DNA from: Martinezella rhizogenes
Lineage (GTDB): Bacteria > Pseudomonadota > Alphaproteobacteria > Rhizobiales > Rhizobiaceae
Assembly (NCBI RefSeq): GCF_027460065.1
Contig: NZ_JAPYZZ010000019.1
Coordinates: forward strand, 21,607-85,606
Direction: 5' to 3'
DNA length: 64,000 nucleotides
Shown: piece by piece, positions 9,488 through 17,827 of the stretch
How positions within the stretch are numbered: the stretch's first letter is position 1
Layout of the letters: the number at the start of each line of letters is the position of its first letter
The notes under the pieces: generated by a model
Databases searched by the model: none
What the model was told of the DNA's origin: nothing
What the model saw: the letters and a program-made list of their open reading frames with translations, nothing else
Program-made: the position numbers and the translations under genes

Positions 9488-9655
9488 GAAGAAGACAGCC
9501 TTATCGGGGGGATATCGGCGTCTTTGCAAGGGCATGCAATGGGAAAACGATCCCACGGAGTGGTCCATCCGGCGCGGATATGCGGCAAAAGACATCGCGC
9601 CGTACTGACCTGCGGCCAACATGGCTTGCCGCGCTTTTCTGATACGCTATGAGCG
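9465..9655 (-). ncRNA. Candidate small RNA ending at the 9462-9487 terminator
   Basis: The strong leftward terminator has no gene to serve. Upstream on the same strand, TTGTCA and TAGCGT are 17 bp apart (about 9648-9676) and could form a weak promoter. Open frames here run straight through the terminator, so they are unlikely to be translated. The predicted transcript is about 150-190 nt, with a C-rich single-stranded patch (ATCCCCCCG). This is an inference from signals, not homology. Confidence 0.3.
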
Positions 9656-9694
9656 TCACATGTTTGTGACAACGGCCCCCCGGAGACCGCTTTC

Positions 9695-10516
9695 ATGCCC
9701 CCTGTTTCAGAGATAATGGTCTTTGCCGCCGCACTTGCGGCAGCGGGTGTGGTGGCCGGACTTCTGGCGGGCTTGTTCGGCATAGGCGGCGGTGCGGTGC
9801 TGGTGCCGGTCTTCTATCATGTCTTCGGCCTTCTGGATGTGCCAGAGGCGGTGCGCATGCATCTTTCGCTCGGCACCTCGCTTGCCATCATCGTGCCGAC
9901 CTCCATCCGCTCGTTTCTGACGCATCGCCAGAAGGGCGCGGTCGACCTCGATCTGCTGAAGGGGTGGATTGTCGCCGTGCCGCTCGGCACCATCCTCGCC
10001 TCCGTCGTGGCGGCCTACGCTTCCAGCGTCGCGTTGCGGCTGATCTTCGCCTTCATCGCACTCGCGCTTGCCTTCCGGATGATCGTCAACCGGACGAGCT
10101 GGCAACTCGGCTCCGACCTGCCGAAAAACCCTACCCGGTTTCTGGTCGGCACGGGCATCGGCCTCCTGTCCGGCCTGATGGGCGTGGGTGGCGGGGTGAT
10201 GAACAATACCTTCATGACGCTTTACGGACGAACGATCCATCAGGCCGTCGCCACCTCCTCCGGCGTCGGTGTGCTGATCTCGCTGCCGGGTCTTCTGGGC
10301 TATATCTGGGCTGGCTGGGGTGATGCGGGCCTGCCGCCGTTTTCGACCGGTTTTATCAACTGGATCGCCGTGGTGCTGCTCATTCCCATCACGCTTCTCG
10401 TCGCTCCCTATGGTGCGCGGCTTGCCCATGCGCTCAGCAAAAAGCAACTGGAGCGGGCCTTCGGCGTGTTTCTGGTCTTCGTCGCGGTGCAATTTTTCTA
10501 TAGCGTTTACGGCTGA
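9695..10516 (+). CDS. TSUP-family membrane permease (TauE/SafE)
   Basis: 273 residues with about eight hydrophobic segments. The first repeat carries [19 protein letters not shown], the second [16 protein letters not shown], which is the duplicated glycine-rich signature of the TauE/SafE (TSUP) family. Members export sulfite, sulfoacetate or other small sulfur-containing or organic anions. Start ATG at 9695 has GGAGA ten bases upstream. It is a single gene ahead of the ABC exporter, with no sulfur-metabolism partner, so substrate is unassigned. Confidence 0.88.
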   Translation: MPPVSEIMVFAAALAAAGVVAGLLAGLFGIGGGAVLVPVFYHVFGLLDVPEAVRMHLSLGTSLAIIVPTSIRSFLTHRQKGAVDLDLLKGWIVAVPLGTILASVVAAYASSVALRLIFAFIALALAFRMIVNRTSWQLGSDLPKNPTRFLVGTGIGLLSGLMGVGGGVMNNTFMTLYGRTIHQAVATSSGVGVLISLPGLLGYIWAGWGDAGLPPFSTGFINWIAVVLLIPITLLVAPYGARLAHALSKKQLERAFGVFLVFVAVQFFYSVYG

Positions 10517-10620
10517 TTTTCCGTCTGTGCCGAACGCAGTGTTCAGTCCATCGGGCTGGCTTTTGCAACCTCTGCGGCCTATATGGCGTTCATCTCACTC
10601 GATTTCCAAAAGAGTTCGTC

Positions 10621-11547
10621 ATGAATGCCATTGTTTCCATACGGAATCTGACAAAATCCTACGCAAATGGTTTTCAGGCGCTCAAAGGTGTCAGCCTCGA
10701 TATCAGAGAGGGGGAAATCCTCGCGCTTCTCGGCCCGAACGGTGCCGGCAAGACGACGCTGATTTCCATCGTCTGCGGTCTGGTCAATCCGGGTGAAGGT
10801 TCGGTACTTGTCGGCGGCCACAATGTGGTGAAGGATTTCCGGCAGACCCGTGCGCTCATCGGCCTCGTGCCCCAGGAACTGACGACGGACATGTTCGAGA
10901 CCGTGTGGAACACGGTCAGTTTCTCGCGCGGCCTGCATGGGCAGAAGAAGAACCCGACGCTGATCGAGAGCATTCTGAAGTCCCTGTCCCTGTGGGACAA
11001 GAAGGACAATATGTTGCGGGAGCTTTCCGGCGGCATGAAGCGTCGCGTGCTGATCGCCAAGGCGCTTGCGCATGAGCCGAAGGTGCTCTTCCTGGATGAG
11101 CCCACTGCCGGCGTGGATGTGGCGTTGCGCCGCGATATGTGGAACGTCGTCGCCGATCTGCGCTCCAGAGGCGTCACCATCATCCTCACCACACATTACA
11201 TCGAGGAGGCGGAAGAAATCGCCGACCGGGTGGGTGTCATTAATGGCGGCGAATTGCTGCTGGTGGAAGAAAAGACCGCGCTGATGAAGAAACTCGGCCG
11301 CAAGCAGCTGTTCCTTGAGCTGGCGCAGCCGGTGGAGCAATTGCCTGACAGTCTCGCGCCATTTGCCCTGACGCTTTCGGAGGATCACAGCACGCTCACC
11401 TACGAAATCGAGGGGAATGGCGAGCAGGGACGCATTGCCGATCTTCTGGGCGCTCTTTCCGCCGCTAACATCCATTTCAAGGATATTTCCACGCGGCAGA
11501 GCTCGCTTGAGGATATCTTCGTTTCGCTGGTCGGAGGCCAGAAATGA
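10621..11547 (+). CDS. ABC-2 exporter ATP-binding protein (NodI/DrrA-like)
   Basis: 308 residues: Walker [13 protein letters not shown] near residues 39-50, signature [15 protein letters not shown], Walker [13 protein letters not shown] and switch His in [16 protein letters not shown]. The C-terminal accessory part is typical of the DrrA/NodI/YadG branch, which pairs with ABC-2 permeases to export drugs, glycolipids or lipo-oligosaccharides. Its stop codon overlaps the permease start by four bases (ATGA). Homology to NodI does not imply a nodulation role here, because no nod genes are near. Confidence 0.92.
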   Translation: MNAIVSIRNLTKSYANGFQALKGVSLDIREGEILALLGPNGAGKTTLISIVCGLVNPGEGSVLVGGHNVVKDFRQTRALIGLVPQELTTDMFETVWNTVSFSRGLHGQKKNPTLIESILKSLSLWDKKDNMLRELSGGMKRRVLIAKALAHEPKVLFLDEPTAGVDVALRRDMWNVVADLRSRGVTIILTTHYIEEAEEIADRVGVINGGELLLVEEKTALMKKLGRKQLFLELAQPVEQLPDSLAPFALTLSEDHSTLTYEIEGNGEQGRIADLLGALSAANIHFKDISTRQSSLEDIFVSLVGGQK

Positions 11548-12305
11548 ATTTCGAAGCCATCAAGTCCATCTACCTGTTCGAAATGGCGCGTACCCGCCGC
11601 ACCCTGTTGCAAAGCGTGGTGTCTCCCGTCATTTCAACCTCGCTTTATTTCATTGTGTTTGGAACAGCGATCGGTTCGCGGATTCAGGAAGTTGGCGGCG
11701 TTTCCTACGGCGCGTTCATAACGCCCGGCCTCATCATGCTGACGCTTCTGACGCAATGTATCAGCAACGGCTCCTTCGGCATCTATTTCCCCAAGTTCAC
11801 CGGCACCGTCTACGAGATATTGTCCGCGCCCGTATCGATGACGGAAATCGTCGCGGGTTATGTCGGCGCGGCGGCGACAAAGGGGCTGATGATCGGCACG
11901 ATCATTCTGATAACCGCGTCATTCTTCGTGGATATCACCATTGCCCATCCGTTCATGATGGTGCTGTTCTTCGTGCTGACGGCTATCAGTTTCAGTCTGT
12001 TCGGCTTCATCATCGGCATCTGGGCGACGAATTTCGAGCAGCTGAACCTCATCCCCATGCTGGTGGTGCCGCCGCTGACCTTCCTTGGCGGCAGCTTCTA
12101 CTCCATCGACATGCTGCCGCCCTTCTGGCAGACGGTCAGCCACTTCAATCCTGTGCTTTATCTCATCAGCGGTTTCCGCTGGAGTTTTTATGAGATCGCC
12201 GACGTCAATCCCGTCATCAGCCTTGCGATGATCACGCTGTTTCTGGCGGTTTGCCTCGGTGTTATCGCGTGGATGTTCAAGACGGGGTATCGGCTGCGCA
12301 ACTGA
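11544..12305 (+). CDS. ABC-2 exporter permease (NodJ/YadH-like)
   Basis: 253 residues with six hydrophobic segments and the ABC-2 permease signature region around [20 protein letters not shown]. The start [19 protein letters not shown] and the [18 protein letters not shown] segment match the YadH/NodJ family. It forms the membrane half of the exporter with the overlapping ATPase gene. The pair is followed by repeat copy 3 and a convergent gene, so the operon ends here. Confidence 0.9.
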   Translation: MNFEAIKSIYLFEMARTRRTLLQSVVSPVISTSLYFIVFGTAIGSRIQEVGGVSYGAFITPGLIMLTLLTQCISNGSFGIYFPKFTGTVYEILSAPVSMTEIVAGYVGAAATKGLMIGTIILITASFFVDITIAHPFMMVLFFVLTAISFSLFGFIIGIWATNFEQLNLIPMLVVPPLTFLGGSFYSIDMLPPFWQTVSHFNPVLYLISGFRWSFYEIADVNPVISLAMITLFLAVCLGVIAWMFKTGYRLRN

Positions 12306-12350
12306 CGGCTCAAATCGTCAGAGATCGCGGAAGCTTTCCTCATACGCGAC

Positions 12351-12435
12351 GTCATCCTCGGGCTTGTCCCGAGGATCTGCAACCGGTTGATTTAATTGAA
12401 CGTGATTGGATCCTCGGGACAAGCCCGAGGATGAC
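12351..12435. repeat. Palindromic intergenic repeat, family A copy 3
   Basis: 85 bp running from GTCATCCTCGGG to CCCGAGGATGAC with almost perfect dyad symmetry in the arms. It lies between the convergent ABC permease and SDR genes and is probably transcribed from both sides. Confidence 0.88.
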
Positions 12436-12456
12436 GAAGGAGAGGCTAATAAGCCC

Positions 12457-13242
12457 TCAAGACATGATCAACCCACCATCGACATTGATCGTCTGGCCGG
12501 TGATGTATGCCGCATCCTCTGACGCCAGAAACGCCACCAGTGCGGCCACTTCTGCCGGCGTTCCGGCGCGGCGCATCGGGATGTTGCGTACCCATTCGGC
12601 CATTAGTTCGCCCGGCTTGTAATCGCCCAGCATCTGGCCCCAGACACGGTCGTTATAGTCCCACATTTCGGTATGGATGATGCCGGGGCAAATGGCGTTG
12701 ACGGTGATTCCCTCAGGCGCCAGCTCCTTGGCAAGGCTTTGCGTCAGGCCGATAACGCCGAATTTGGACGCGGCATAATGCGGTGTGTAGATGAAACCCT
12801 GCCGTGCCTGACCGGAGGCTGTGTTGACGAGGCGGCCTTTGGTGCCGCTTTCGCGGAAGCGGCGGATCGCCTCCTGGCAGCAGAGGAACGCGCCTTTGGT
12901 GTTGACGTCGAGATTGAAATCCCACTGTTCCTGCGTCAGTTCCTCGATCTTGGAAATGGTGATGACGCCGGCATTCTGGACGGAGATGGACAGCGGGCCG
13001 ATCGCCTCTTCGGCTGCGCCATAGGCCTCGCGCACCGCTGCCGCGTCGCGCACATCGAGGATGACGCCATGGGTGACCGCGCCGGTTTCGTCCGCCAGTT
13101 TTCTGGCGGCGTCATGGGTGTCCCTGTCGACAGAGGCGATGGCGACTTTTGCGCCTTCCTCGGCAAAACGGCGGGCGATGCCGTATCCGATGCCCTTATT
13201 GCCTCCGGTCACGAATACGGATTGACCTTCAAAGCGCCTCAT
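12457..13242 (-). CDS. SDR-family oxidoreductase, left operon of the sugar module
   Basis: 261 residues. Cofactor motif TGGNKGIGYGIA near residues 11-22, NAG at about 90, catalytic Ser in NTASGQ and the Y-x-x-x-K pair in YAASK. The C-terminal DGG ends the classical short-chain dehydrogenase fold. It probably oxidises a polyol or reduces a ketose with NAD(P). GGAGGAG precedes the start. It is the last gene of the leftward operon after the SorC-type regulator, so it should be induced with the kinase and transketolase. Substrate unknown. Confidence 0.88.
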   Translation of the reverse strand: MRRFEGQSVFVTGGNKGIGYGIARRFAEEGAKVAIASVDRDTHDAARKLADETGAVTHGVILDVRDAAAVREAYGAAEEAIGPLSISVQNAGVITISKIEELTQEQWDFNLDVNTKGAFLCCQEAIRRFRESGTKGRLVNTASGQARQGFIYTPHYAASKFGVIGLTQSLAKELAPEGITVNAICPGIIHTEMWDYNDRVWGQMLGDYKPGELMAEWVRNIPMRRAGTPAEVAALVAFLASEDAAYITGQTINVDGGLIMS

Positions 13243-13265
13243 GTCTCCTCCTTATGGGTTTTTGG

Positions 13266-14225
13266 CTATGTTTCCTTGCCGACCAGTCGTTCGGCGGTGA
13301 ATTTATCGGTGACGAGCACGTCGATCACACCGGTTCTGAGCGCGCCGGCAATCGCCTCGGTCTTTTTCGAGCCGCCGGCCAGCGCAATGACGCGGTCGAC
13401 ATTGGAGAGGTTTTCCAGCGGCAGGCCGATGACCCGGTCGTCGAGCGGTGTCTTCACCGGCTTGCCGTCCTTGTCAAAGAAGCGCAGCGAGATGTCGCCC
13501 ACCGCACCCGCCTGGGCGAGATCGGCCAGTTCCTTGGCCGAAAAGATATTGCCGGACCGCGCGAGAAGCTCCGATGGTTCGACCGCGCCGACGCCGACAA
13601 TGGCGAGCGTGATCGACCCGAAGAGATCGATGGTTTCGCGCACGAAGGGATCGGCGAGCATCAAGAGCTTGGCTTCGCGCGAGGTGGCGACGCCCGGCAC
13701 CGGCAGCAGTTTCGGTTCGGCCTCCGTCAGCCGCGCCAACCGGGTGGTGATTTGGGTGGCATGCGTCTGCACGGAAGGATCGCCCATGCCGCCCAGTGTC
13801 TGGACGATATAGCGCGCCTTGGCACCTTTAAGCGGATGGATGTTCTCCACCATCTTGAAGATCGTCTGGCTCCAGCTGGAAACGCCGATGATCTCGTTCT
13901 GCGACAGCGTCACCTCGAGGAAATGCGCCGCTGCCTCGCCGATGCGGGCCATGATCGCACCGTCGCGATCCTCGCTGCAATCGACAACGATCGCTTCCGG
14001 CAGGTCGAAACGTTCGCGCAGCTGCGCTTCCAGATCGCTATAGGTGCCGGGCGGCGGAATGATGCTGGTGCGGACGATGCCTTCCGCCTCGGCACGCTTC
14101 AACATGCGCGAGACGGTGGCCTGCGACAGGTTGAGATGCTGCGCAATTTCCGCCTGCCTTTTGTGCTCGCTGAAATACATCTGCGCCACGCGGGATATCA
14201 TTCGAAGTTCGTTTAGCCTGCCCAT
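13266..14225 (-). CDS. SorC/DeoR-type sugar-binding transcriptional regulator
   Basis: 319 residues. The N-terminal helix-turn-helix is QAEIAQHLNLSQATVSRML (about residues 24-42). The rest is a SorC sugar-binding domain, with VQTLGGMGDPSVQ near 150 and PLENLSNVDRVIALAGGSKK near the end. Such regulators bind a phosphorylated sugar and release operators. GGAGG lies seven bases ahead of the ATG at 14225. A perfect palindrome at 14235-14256 is just upstream, suggesting autoregulation. Its place between the kinase and SDR genes makes it the local regulator of the divergent operons; EryD of erythritol metabolism is a known relative by family. Confidence 0.88.
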   Translation of the reverse strand: MGRLNELRMISRVAQMYFSEHKRQAEIAQHLNLSQATVSRMLKRAEAEGIVRTSIIPPPGTYSDLEAQLRERFDLPEAIVVDCSEDRDGAIMARIGEAAAHFLEVTLSQNEIIGVSSWSQTIFKMVENIHPLKGAKARYIVQTLGGMGDPSVQTHATQITTRLARLTEAEPKLLPVPGVATSREAKLLMLADPFVRETIDLFGSITLAIVGVGAVEPSELLARSGNIFSAKELADLAQAGAVGDISLRFFDKDGKPVKTPLDDRVIGLPLENLSNVDRVIALAGGSKKTEAIAGALRTGVIDVLVTDKFTAERLVGKET

Positions 14226-14234
14226 AAGCCCTCC

Positions 14235-14256
14235 ATGGTGAATTTTTATTCACCAT
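14235..14256. promoter_or_regulatory. Predicted operator O1 (perfect palindrome before regulator gene)
   Basis: ATGGTGAAT-TTTT-ATTCACCAT is a perfect 9-bp inverted repeat with a 4-base spacer. It overlaps the kinase stop codon and ends ten bases before the regulator start. The core GAAT-N4-ATTC recurs at the two divergent promoters. Binding by the SorC-type regulator is inferred. Confidence 0.6.
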
Positions 14257-15718
14257 TACCCGAGGTTACAGGCAAGGTCGAGCGGGCAATCGTATCGCGC
14301 CAGACGCTAAGCCGCTGGCTGTTTTCGCTGGCGGACGGCGCGATGGTGTTGCCGTTGCTGTTCAACGCCGCGATGGCATCGAGATCGCTCCAGACACCGA
14401 GGGCCAGGCCGGCGAGATAGGCAGCACCCAGCGCGGAGGCTTCCGGCGCGTCGCGCTGGATGACGGGGTGTTGCAGCATGTCGGCAACGCATTGCATCAG
14501 GAAACGGTTCTGGCTCGGGCCGCCATCCACGAACAGGCGTCCAAAGCCCGAAGGCGACTGTGCGCGCATGGCGGCGAAGACGTCATGGACCTGAAAGGCA
14601 ATCGAGTCAGTGACGGCGCGGGCCATCTGGGCACGCGTGGTGCTGAAATTGATCTGGGAGAACAGGGCGCGCGCATTGGTATCCCAATAGGGCGCACCGA
14701 GGCCAACGAAGGCCGGCACGAAACCGGGACCGTTTGGCTCGGCGGTGGCGGCGAGTTCCACCAGCGCGGCGACATCCGGCAGGCCGAGAATCTCCGTCAT
14801 CCAGGGCAGGGAGGCTGCCGAAACGAGAATATTGCCTTCAAAGGCGAAGGTCGGTTTGCCGCCGAGCCGCCATGCGACCGTGGTGGTGATGCCGCGTTCA
14901 GGCGCGATGAAATGCGGCAGGGTGGTCATCACAGATGAGCCGGTGCCGAAAGTCACCTTGCCATCGCCGGGGTTGAAGGCGCCGTGGCCGAAGAGGGCTG
15001 CGTGGCTGTCGCCGATGGCGGCGAGGATCGGTGTGCCGTCCTTGATACCGGGAACGCCCGATGTGGTGCCGAAATCGCCGCTGCTGTCGCGCAGATCAGG
15101 CAGGGCGTTGATATCGATGCCGAAGAGCTCGCAAAGCTCATCGCTCCAGACCTGCCGGTTGAGATCGAGCACCTGGCTGCGGGCGGCGTTGGAGGCGTCG
15201 CAGGCATGGACTTTACCGCCGGTGAAGCAATGGATGAGCCAGCTATCGATGGTGCCGATGCGGAGCCTGCGGCCCTTCGGGGCACGCTCCAGCAGCCAGC
15301 GCATTTTTGCGCCGGGAAACATGGGGTCGATCGGCAGGCCGGTCAGCGCCATGACGCGCTCGGAATGGCCTTTCTCGATCAGCTCAGCACAGTCTTGCGC
15401 CGTTCTTCGGCACTGCCAGCTGAGCACCGGGCCGAGCGGTTCGCCGGTCTCGCCATCCCATATGGTCACGGATTCGCGCTGGTTGGAAATGGCGATGGCC
15501 GCGACATCGATGTCAGAGGGGGCGGCGGCGAGGCAGGCGGAGATCGCTTCACGGACCGAGGCCCAGATGCGGTTCGGATCCTGTTCCACCCAGCCGGGCT
15601 GCGGATAGGCGATGCCGACGGGAGATGAGCCGCGCGCCAGCAGCTCTCCGCTTTCCGAGACGAGTATGGCCTTGGAATTGGTGGTGCCCTGATCGATGGA
15701 CAGAATGGCGCGCATCAT
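14246..15718 (-). CDS. FGGY-family carbohydrate kinase
   Basis: About 490 residues from ATG at 15718 (a second ATG at 15715). The phosphate-binding DQGTTNSKAILV is at the N-terminus, GTGSSVMTTLPHF sits in the middle and FVDGGPSQNRFLMQ with ASALGAAYLAGLA near the C-terminus, all FGGY hallmarks. Members phosphorylate pentuloses, tetruloses, glycerol or apulose. Here it lies between split transketolase genes and the regulator, so it likely makes the ketose phosphate used by the transketolase. Candidates by context are a pentulose or D-apulose; sequence alone cannot decide. An ORF extends upstream to 15799 but has no better start. Confidence 0.88.
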   Translation of the reverse strand: MMRAILSIDQGTTNSKAILVSESGELLARGSSPVGIAYPQPGWVEQDPNRIWASVREAISACLAAAPSDIDVAAIAISNQRESVTIWDGETGEPLGPVLSWQCRRTAQDCAELIEKGHSERVMALTGLPIDPMFPGAKMRWLLERAPKGRRLRIGTIDSWLIHCFTGGKVHACDASNAARSQVLDLNRQVWSDELCELFGIDINALPDLRDSSGDFGTTSGVPGIKDGTPILAAIGDSHAALFGHGAFNPGDGKVTFGTGSSVMTTLPHFIAPERGITTTVAWRLGGKPTFAFEGNILVSAASLPWMTEILGLPDVAALVELAATAEPNGPGFVPAFVGLGAPYWDTNARALFSQINFSTTRAQMARAVTDSIAFQVHDVFAAMRAQSPSGFGRLFVDGGPSQNRFLMQCVADMLQHPVIQRDAPEASALGAAYLAGLALGVWSDLDAIAALNSNGNTIAPSASENSQRLSVWRDTIARSTLPVTSGNGE

Positions 15719-15831
15719 GGGAGTCTTTCGTCGGCAGTTTTTCGTTTCGGCCTTGCGGCGAGTAAACGACGATATTGCAGAAAGGGTGTCGCCGCGCATC
15801 CGAAGACACGCGACGACTCTGGGAGGAGACC

Positions 15832-16788
15832 TTATTTTCTCTTGATCAGCGCTTCGGCCGCATCCGCAATGGCGGCCGGCGCCATGCCGAATTCATCCAG
15901 CAGCCATTCCGCCGAGCCGGTATGGGCGAAGACGCCGGGAACGCCGAGGCGCTTCATCGGCACGGGCGAATGGTCGACCACGACTTCGGCAATGGCCGAA
16001 CCAAGGCCGCCGAAGATCGAATGTTCTTCAGCCGTCAGGATCGCGCCGGTTTCCTTGGCAGCGGCGACGATGGCCGCTTCATCGATGGGGCGAACCGTCG
16101 CCATATTCAGAACGCGCGCCTTGACGCCGCGGCTCAACAGAATATCGGCGGCCTTGACGATGCGGTGGGTCAGCGTGCCGTTGGCGATCAGCGTCAGGTC
16201 GGAACCTTCACGCAGCAGGTTGGCGCGGCCGAGTTCGAAGACGTGGCCTTCCGGCAGCAGATCCGGCACGCCGACGCGTGACAGCCGCAGGAAGCATGGG
16301 CCGGCGTATTCCGCCGCCCATTTGACGGCGGCGGCCGTCTCGATGCGGTCGCAGGGGGCGATGACCGGCAGGTTCGGCAGAACACGGGTCCAGGCGAAAT
16401 CTTCGATGGAATGATGCGTCGGGCCGAGTTCGCCATAGGCCATGCCCGAGGATATGCCGATCAGCTTCACATTGGCGTTGGAATAAGCAAGGTCGGCCTT
16501 GATCTGCTCCAGCGCGCGGCCGGTGAGGAAGCAGGACGCGCCGCAGACGAAGGGCAACTGGCCGCCATTGGCGAGACCGGCGCCGACGCCGACCATATTC
16601 TGTTCGGCAATGCCGACATTGACGAGGCGCTCGGGGAATTTCGACTTGAAGCCGCCGAGCTTCGAGGAGCCGACCGAATCGTTGCAGACGGCGACAACCC
16701 TGTCATTGCCGGCGGCCAGCGCTTCCAGCGTTTCGGCGAAGGCGTCGCGGCAGTCATAAAGCTTGGCGGCGGTTACGGGCGCGTTCAT
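15832..16788 (-). CDS. Transketolase, C-terminal subunit
   Basis: 318 residues. It contains the pyrimidine-binding domain (FVCGASCFLTGRALEQIK, GGLGSAIAEVV) and the C-terminal transketolase domain. The catalytic Glu region appears as NVGIAEQNMVGVGAGLA. In many bacteria a split transketolase is encoded by two adjacent genes, as here. Its ATG overlaps the stop of the N-terminal gene by one base (TAATG), so translation is coupled. Split enzymes of this type serve dedicated sugar pathways, including the apulose-4-phosphate transketolase AptA/AptB; that specific assignment is only a possibility here. Confidence 0.9.
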   Translation of the reverse strand: MNAPVTAAKLYDCRDAFAETLEALAAGNDRVVAVCNDSVGSSKLGGFKSKFPERLVNVGIAEQNMVGVGAGLANGGQLPFVCGASCFLTGRALEQIKADLAYSNANVKLIGISSGMAYGELGPTHHSIEDFAWTRVLPNLPVIAPCDRIETAAAVKWAAEYAGPCFLRLSRVGVPDLLPEGHVFELGRANLLREGSDLTLIANGTLTHRIVKAADILLSRGVKARVLNMATVRPIDEAAIVAAAKETGAILTAEEHSIFGGLGSAIAEVVVDHSPVPMKRLGVPGVFAHTGSAEWLLDEFGMAPAAIADAAEALIKRK

Positions 16789-17597
16789 TACAATGTCTCC
16801 GAAAGTTCTTTGACGGCGATTTCATATTGTTCCCTGCTCGGAACCTTGTGATGCCAGTCGACGCGGTCCTGCATGAAGGAAATGCCGTGACCCTTGTTGG
16901 TGTGGGCGACGATGCAATGCGGGCGATCGCCGCGATGCTCCAGCGCCGGCACGACTTCCGCCATGGCGTTGCCGTTGATTTCGCTGACTTCCCAGCCGAA
17001 AGCCTCGAGCTTCGGGCGAAGTGGCGCGACATCATTGGTTTCCGAAAGCGCCGCACCCTGCTGGAAGCGGTTGTGGTCGACGATCAGCGTCAGGTTGTTC
17101 AGGCCGAATTGCGCAGCGGACATGATGGCTTCCCAGTTGGAGCCTTCCTGCATCTCGCCGTCGCCGGTCATGACATAGGTGTGGTAGTCCGCACCGGAAA
17201 GCTTGGCCGCCTTGGCCATGCCGACGGCAACCGGCAGACCGTGGCCGAGCGGGCCGGTATTGGTTTCCACACCCGGCACCTTGTTACAGTTCGGATGGCC
17301 GTTGAGGCGCGAATTCGGCTGCAGGAAGGTCGAGATTTCCTCTTCCGGGATGAAACCGCGCTTGGCAAGCGTCACATACAGCGCGCAGGCCGTATGGCCC
17401 TTGGAAAGCACGAAGCGGTCGCGGGCAGGGTTCTTCGGATCATCCGGCCAGATGCGCAGGACGCGGAAGTAAAGGGCCGTCATGATGTCGATAGCCGACA
17501 TTTCGCCGCCGACATGGCCCGCACCCGCTTCAAAAACAGCCTGTACGTCGCGAAGGCGAATCTGGCGCGCAATGCGCTCTAGCTCCTGGGACTGCAT
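16788..17597 (-). CDS. Transketolase, N-terminal (ThDP-binding) subunit
   Basis: 269 residues from the ATG at 17597, preceded by AGAGGA. The thiamine diphosphate motif begins at GDGEMQEGSNWEA and runs to the NNLTLIVDHN segment (G-D-G-x25-N-N pattern). GHVGGEMSAIDIMTALYF and HTACALYVTLAKRGF match the N-terminal domain of transketolase. It is the first gene of the leftward operon, directly behind a good sigma-70 promoter and a palindromic operator candidate. It needs the next gene for a complete enzyme. Confidence 0.92.
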   Translation of the reverse strand: MQSQELERIARQIRLRDVQAVFEAGAGHVGGEMSAIDIMTALYFRVLRIWPDDPKNPARDRFVLSKGHTACALYVTLAKRGFIPEEEISTFLQPNSRLNGHPNCNKVPGVETNTGPLGHGLPVAVGMAKAAKLSGADYHTYVMTGDGEMQEGSNWEAIMSAAQFGLNNLTLIVDHNRFQQGAALSETNDVAPLRPKLEAFGWEVSEINGNAMAEVVPALEHRGDRPHCIVAHTNKGHGISFMQDRVDWHHKVPSREQYEIAVKELSETL

Positions 17598-17620
17598 GGA
17601 ATCCTCTTCAAAACATGCGT

Positions 17621-17636
17621 GTGAATATTTATGCAT
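17621..17636. promoter_or_regulatory. Predicted operator O2 at the leftward promoter
   Basis: GTGAATATTTATGCAT keeps the left half of O1 (GTGAAT) and 13 of 16 bases of the O1 core. It begins about eight bases downstream of the leftward -10 box, where a bound repressor would block initiation. Confidence 0.45.
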
Positions 17637-17642
17637 CTATTT

Positions 17643-17672
17643 ATATAATTGCAGACGTGGCGTTTCTGTCAA
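17643..17672 (-). promoter_or_regulatory. Leftward sigma-70-type promoter of the transketolase operon
   Basis: On the minus strand a perfect TTGACA -35 box (17672-17667) is followed, 17-18 bases on, by an AT-rich -10 (ATTATA or TTATAT, 17649-17643). The predicted start is near 17637, forty bases before the transketolase ATG. Confidence 0.65.
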
Positions 17673-17729
17673 GATGGAATTGCGGATTGTTTATCGTCCG
17701 GCGGTATCGGCATTGCCGTGAAAGCCCTA

Positions 17730-17758
17730 TTGACAAGCTTCTCTCAACTGGCTTATGC
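17730..17758 (+). promoter_or_regulatory. Rightward sigma-70-type promoter of the ABC operon
   Basis: TTGACA at 17730-17735 is followed after 17 bases by TTATGC at 17753-17758. Operator candidate O3 starts 14 bases downstream. The first gene begins at 17828. Confidence 0.6.
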
Positions 17759-17772
17759 ATGTTTCGCCGATG

Positions 17773-17788
17773 ATGAATAATTATTCTA
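17773..17788. promoter_or_regulatory. Predicted operator O3 at the rightward promoter
   Basis: ATGAATAATTATTCTA contains the perfect palindrome GAATAATTATTC and shares GAAT-N4-ATTC with O1. Its position just beyond the rightward -10 mirrors O2 on the other side. Confidence 0.5.
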
Positions 17789-17827
17789 ATCGGTTTAAAA
17801 AATGCAAGACAGTCATCGGGAGGAGCC

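Noticed and set aside
9287..9783. Two minus-strand frames of 111 and 148 codons in the 9.3-9.8 kb gap
   Set aside because: They run through the leftward terminator and the 46-bp repeat arm, and have no recognisable domain.
10621..12305. A nodulation factor export role for the NodI/NodJ-like pair
   Set aside because: The family also contains many general exporters, and no nod gene or nod box is nearby.
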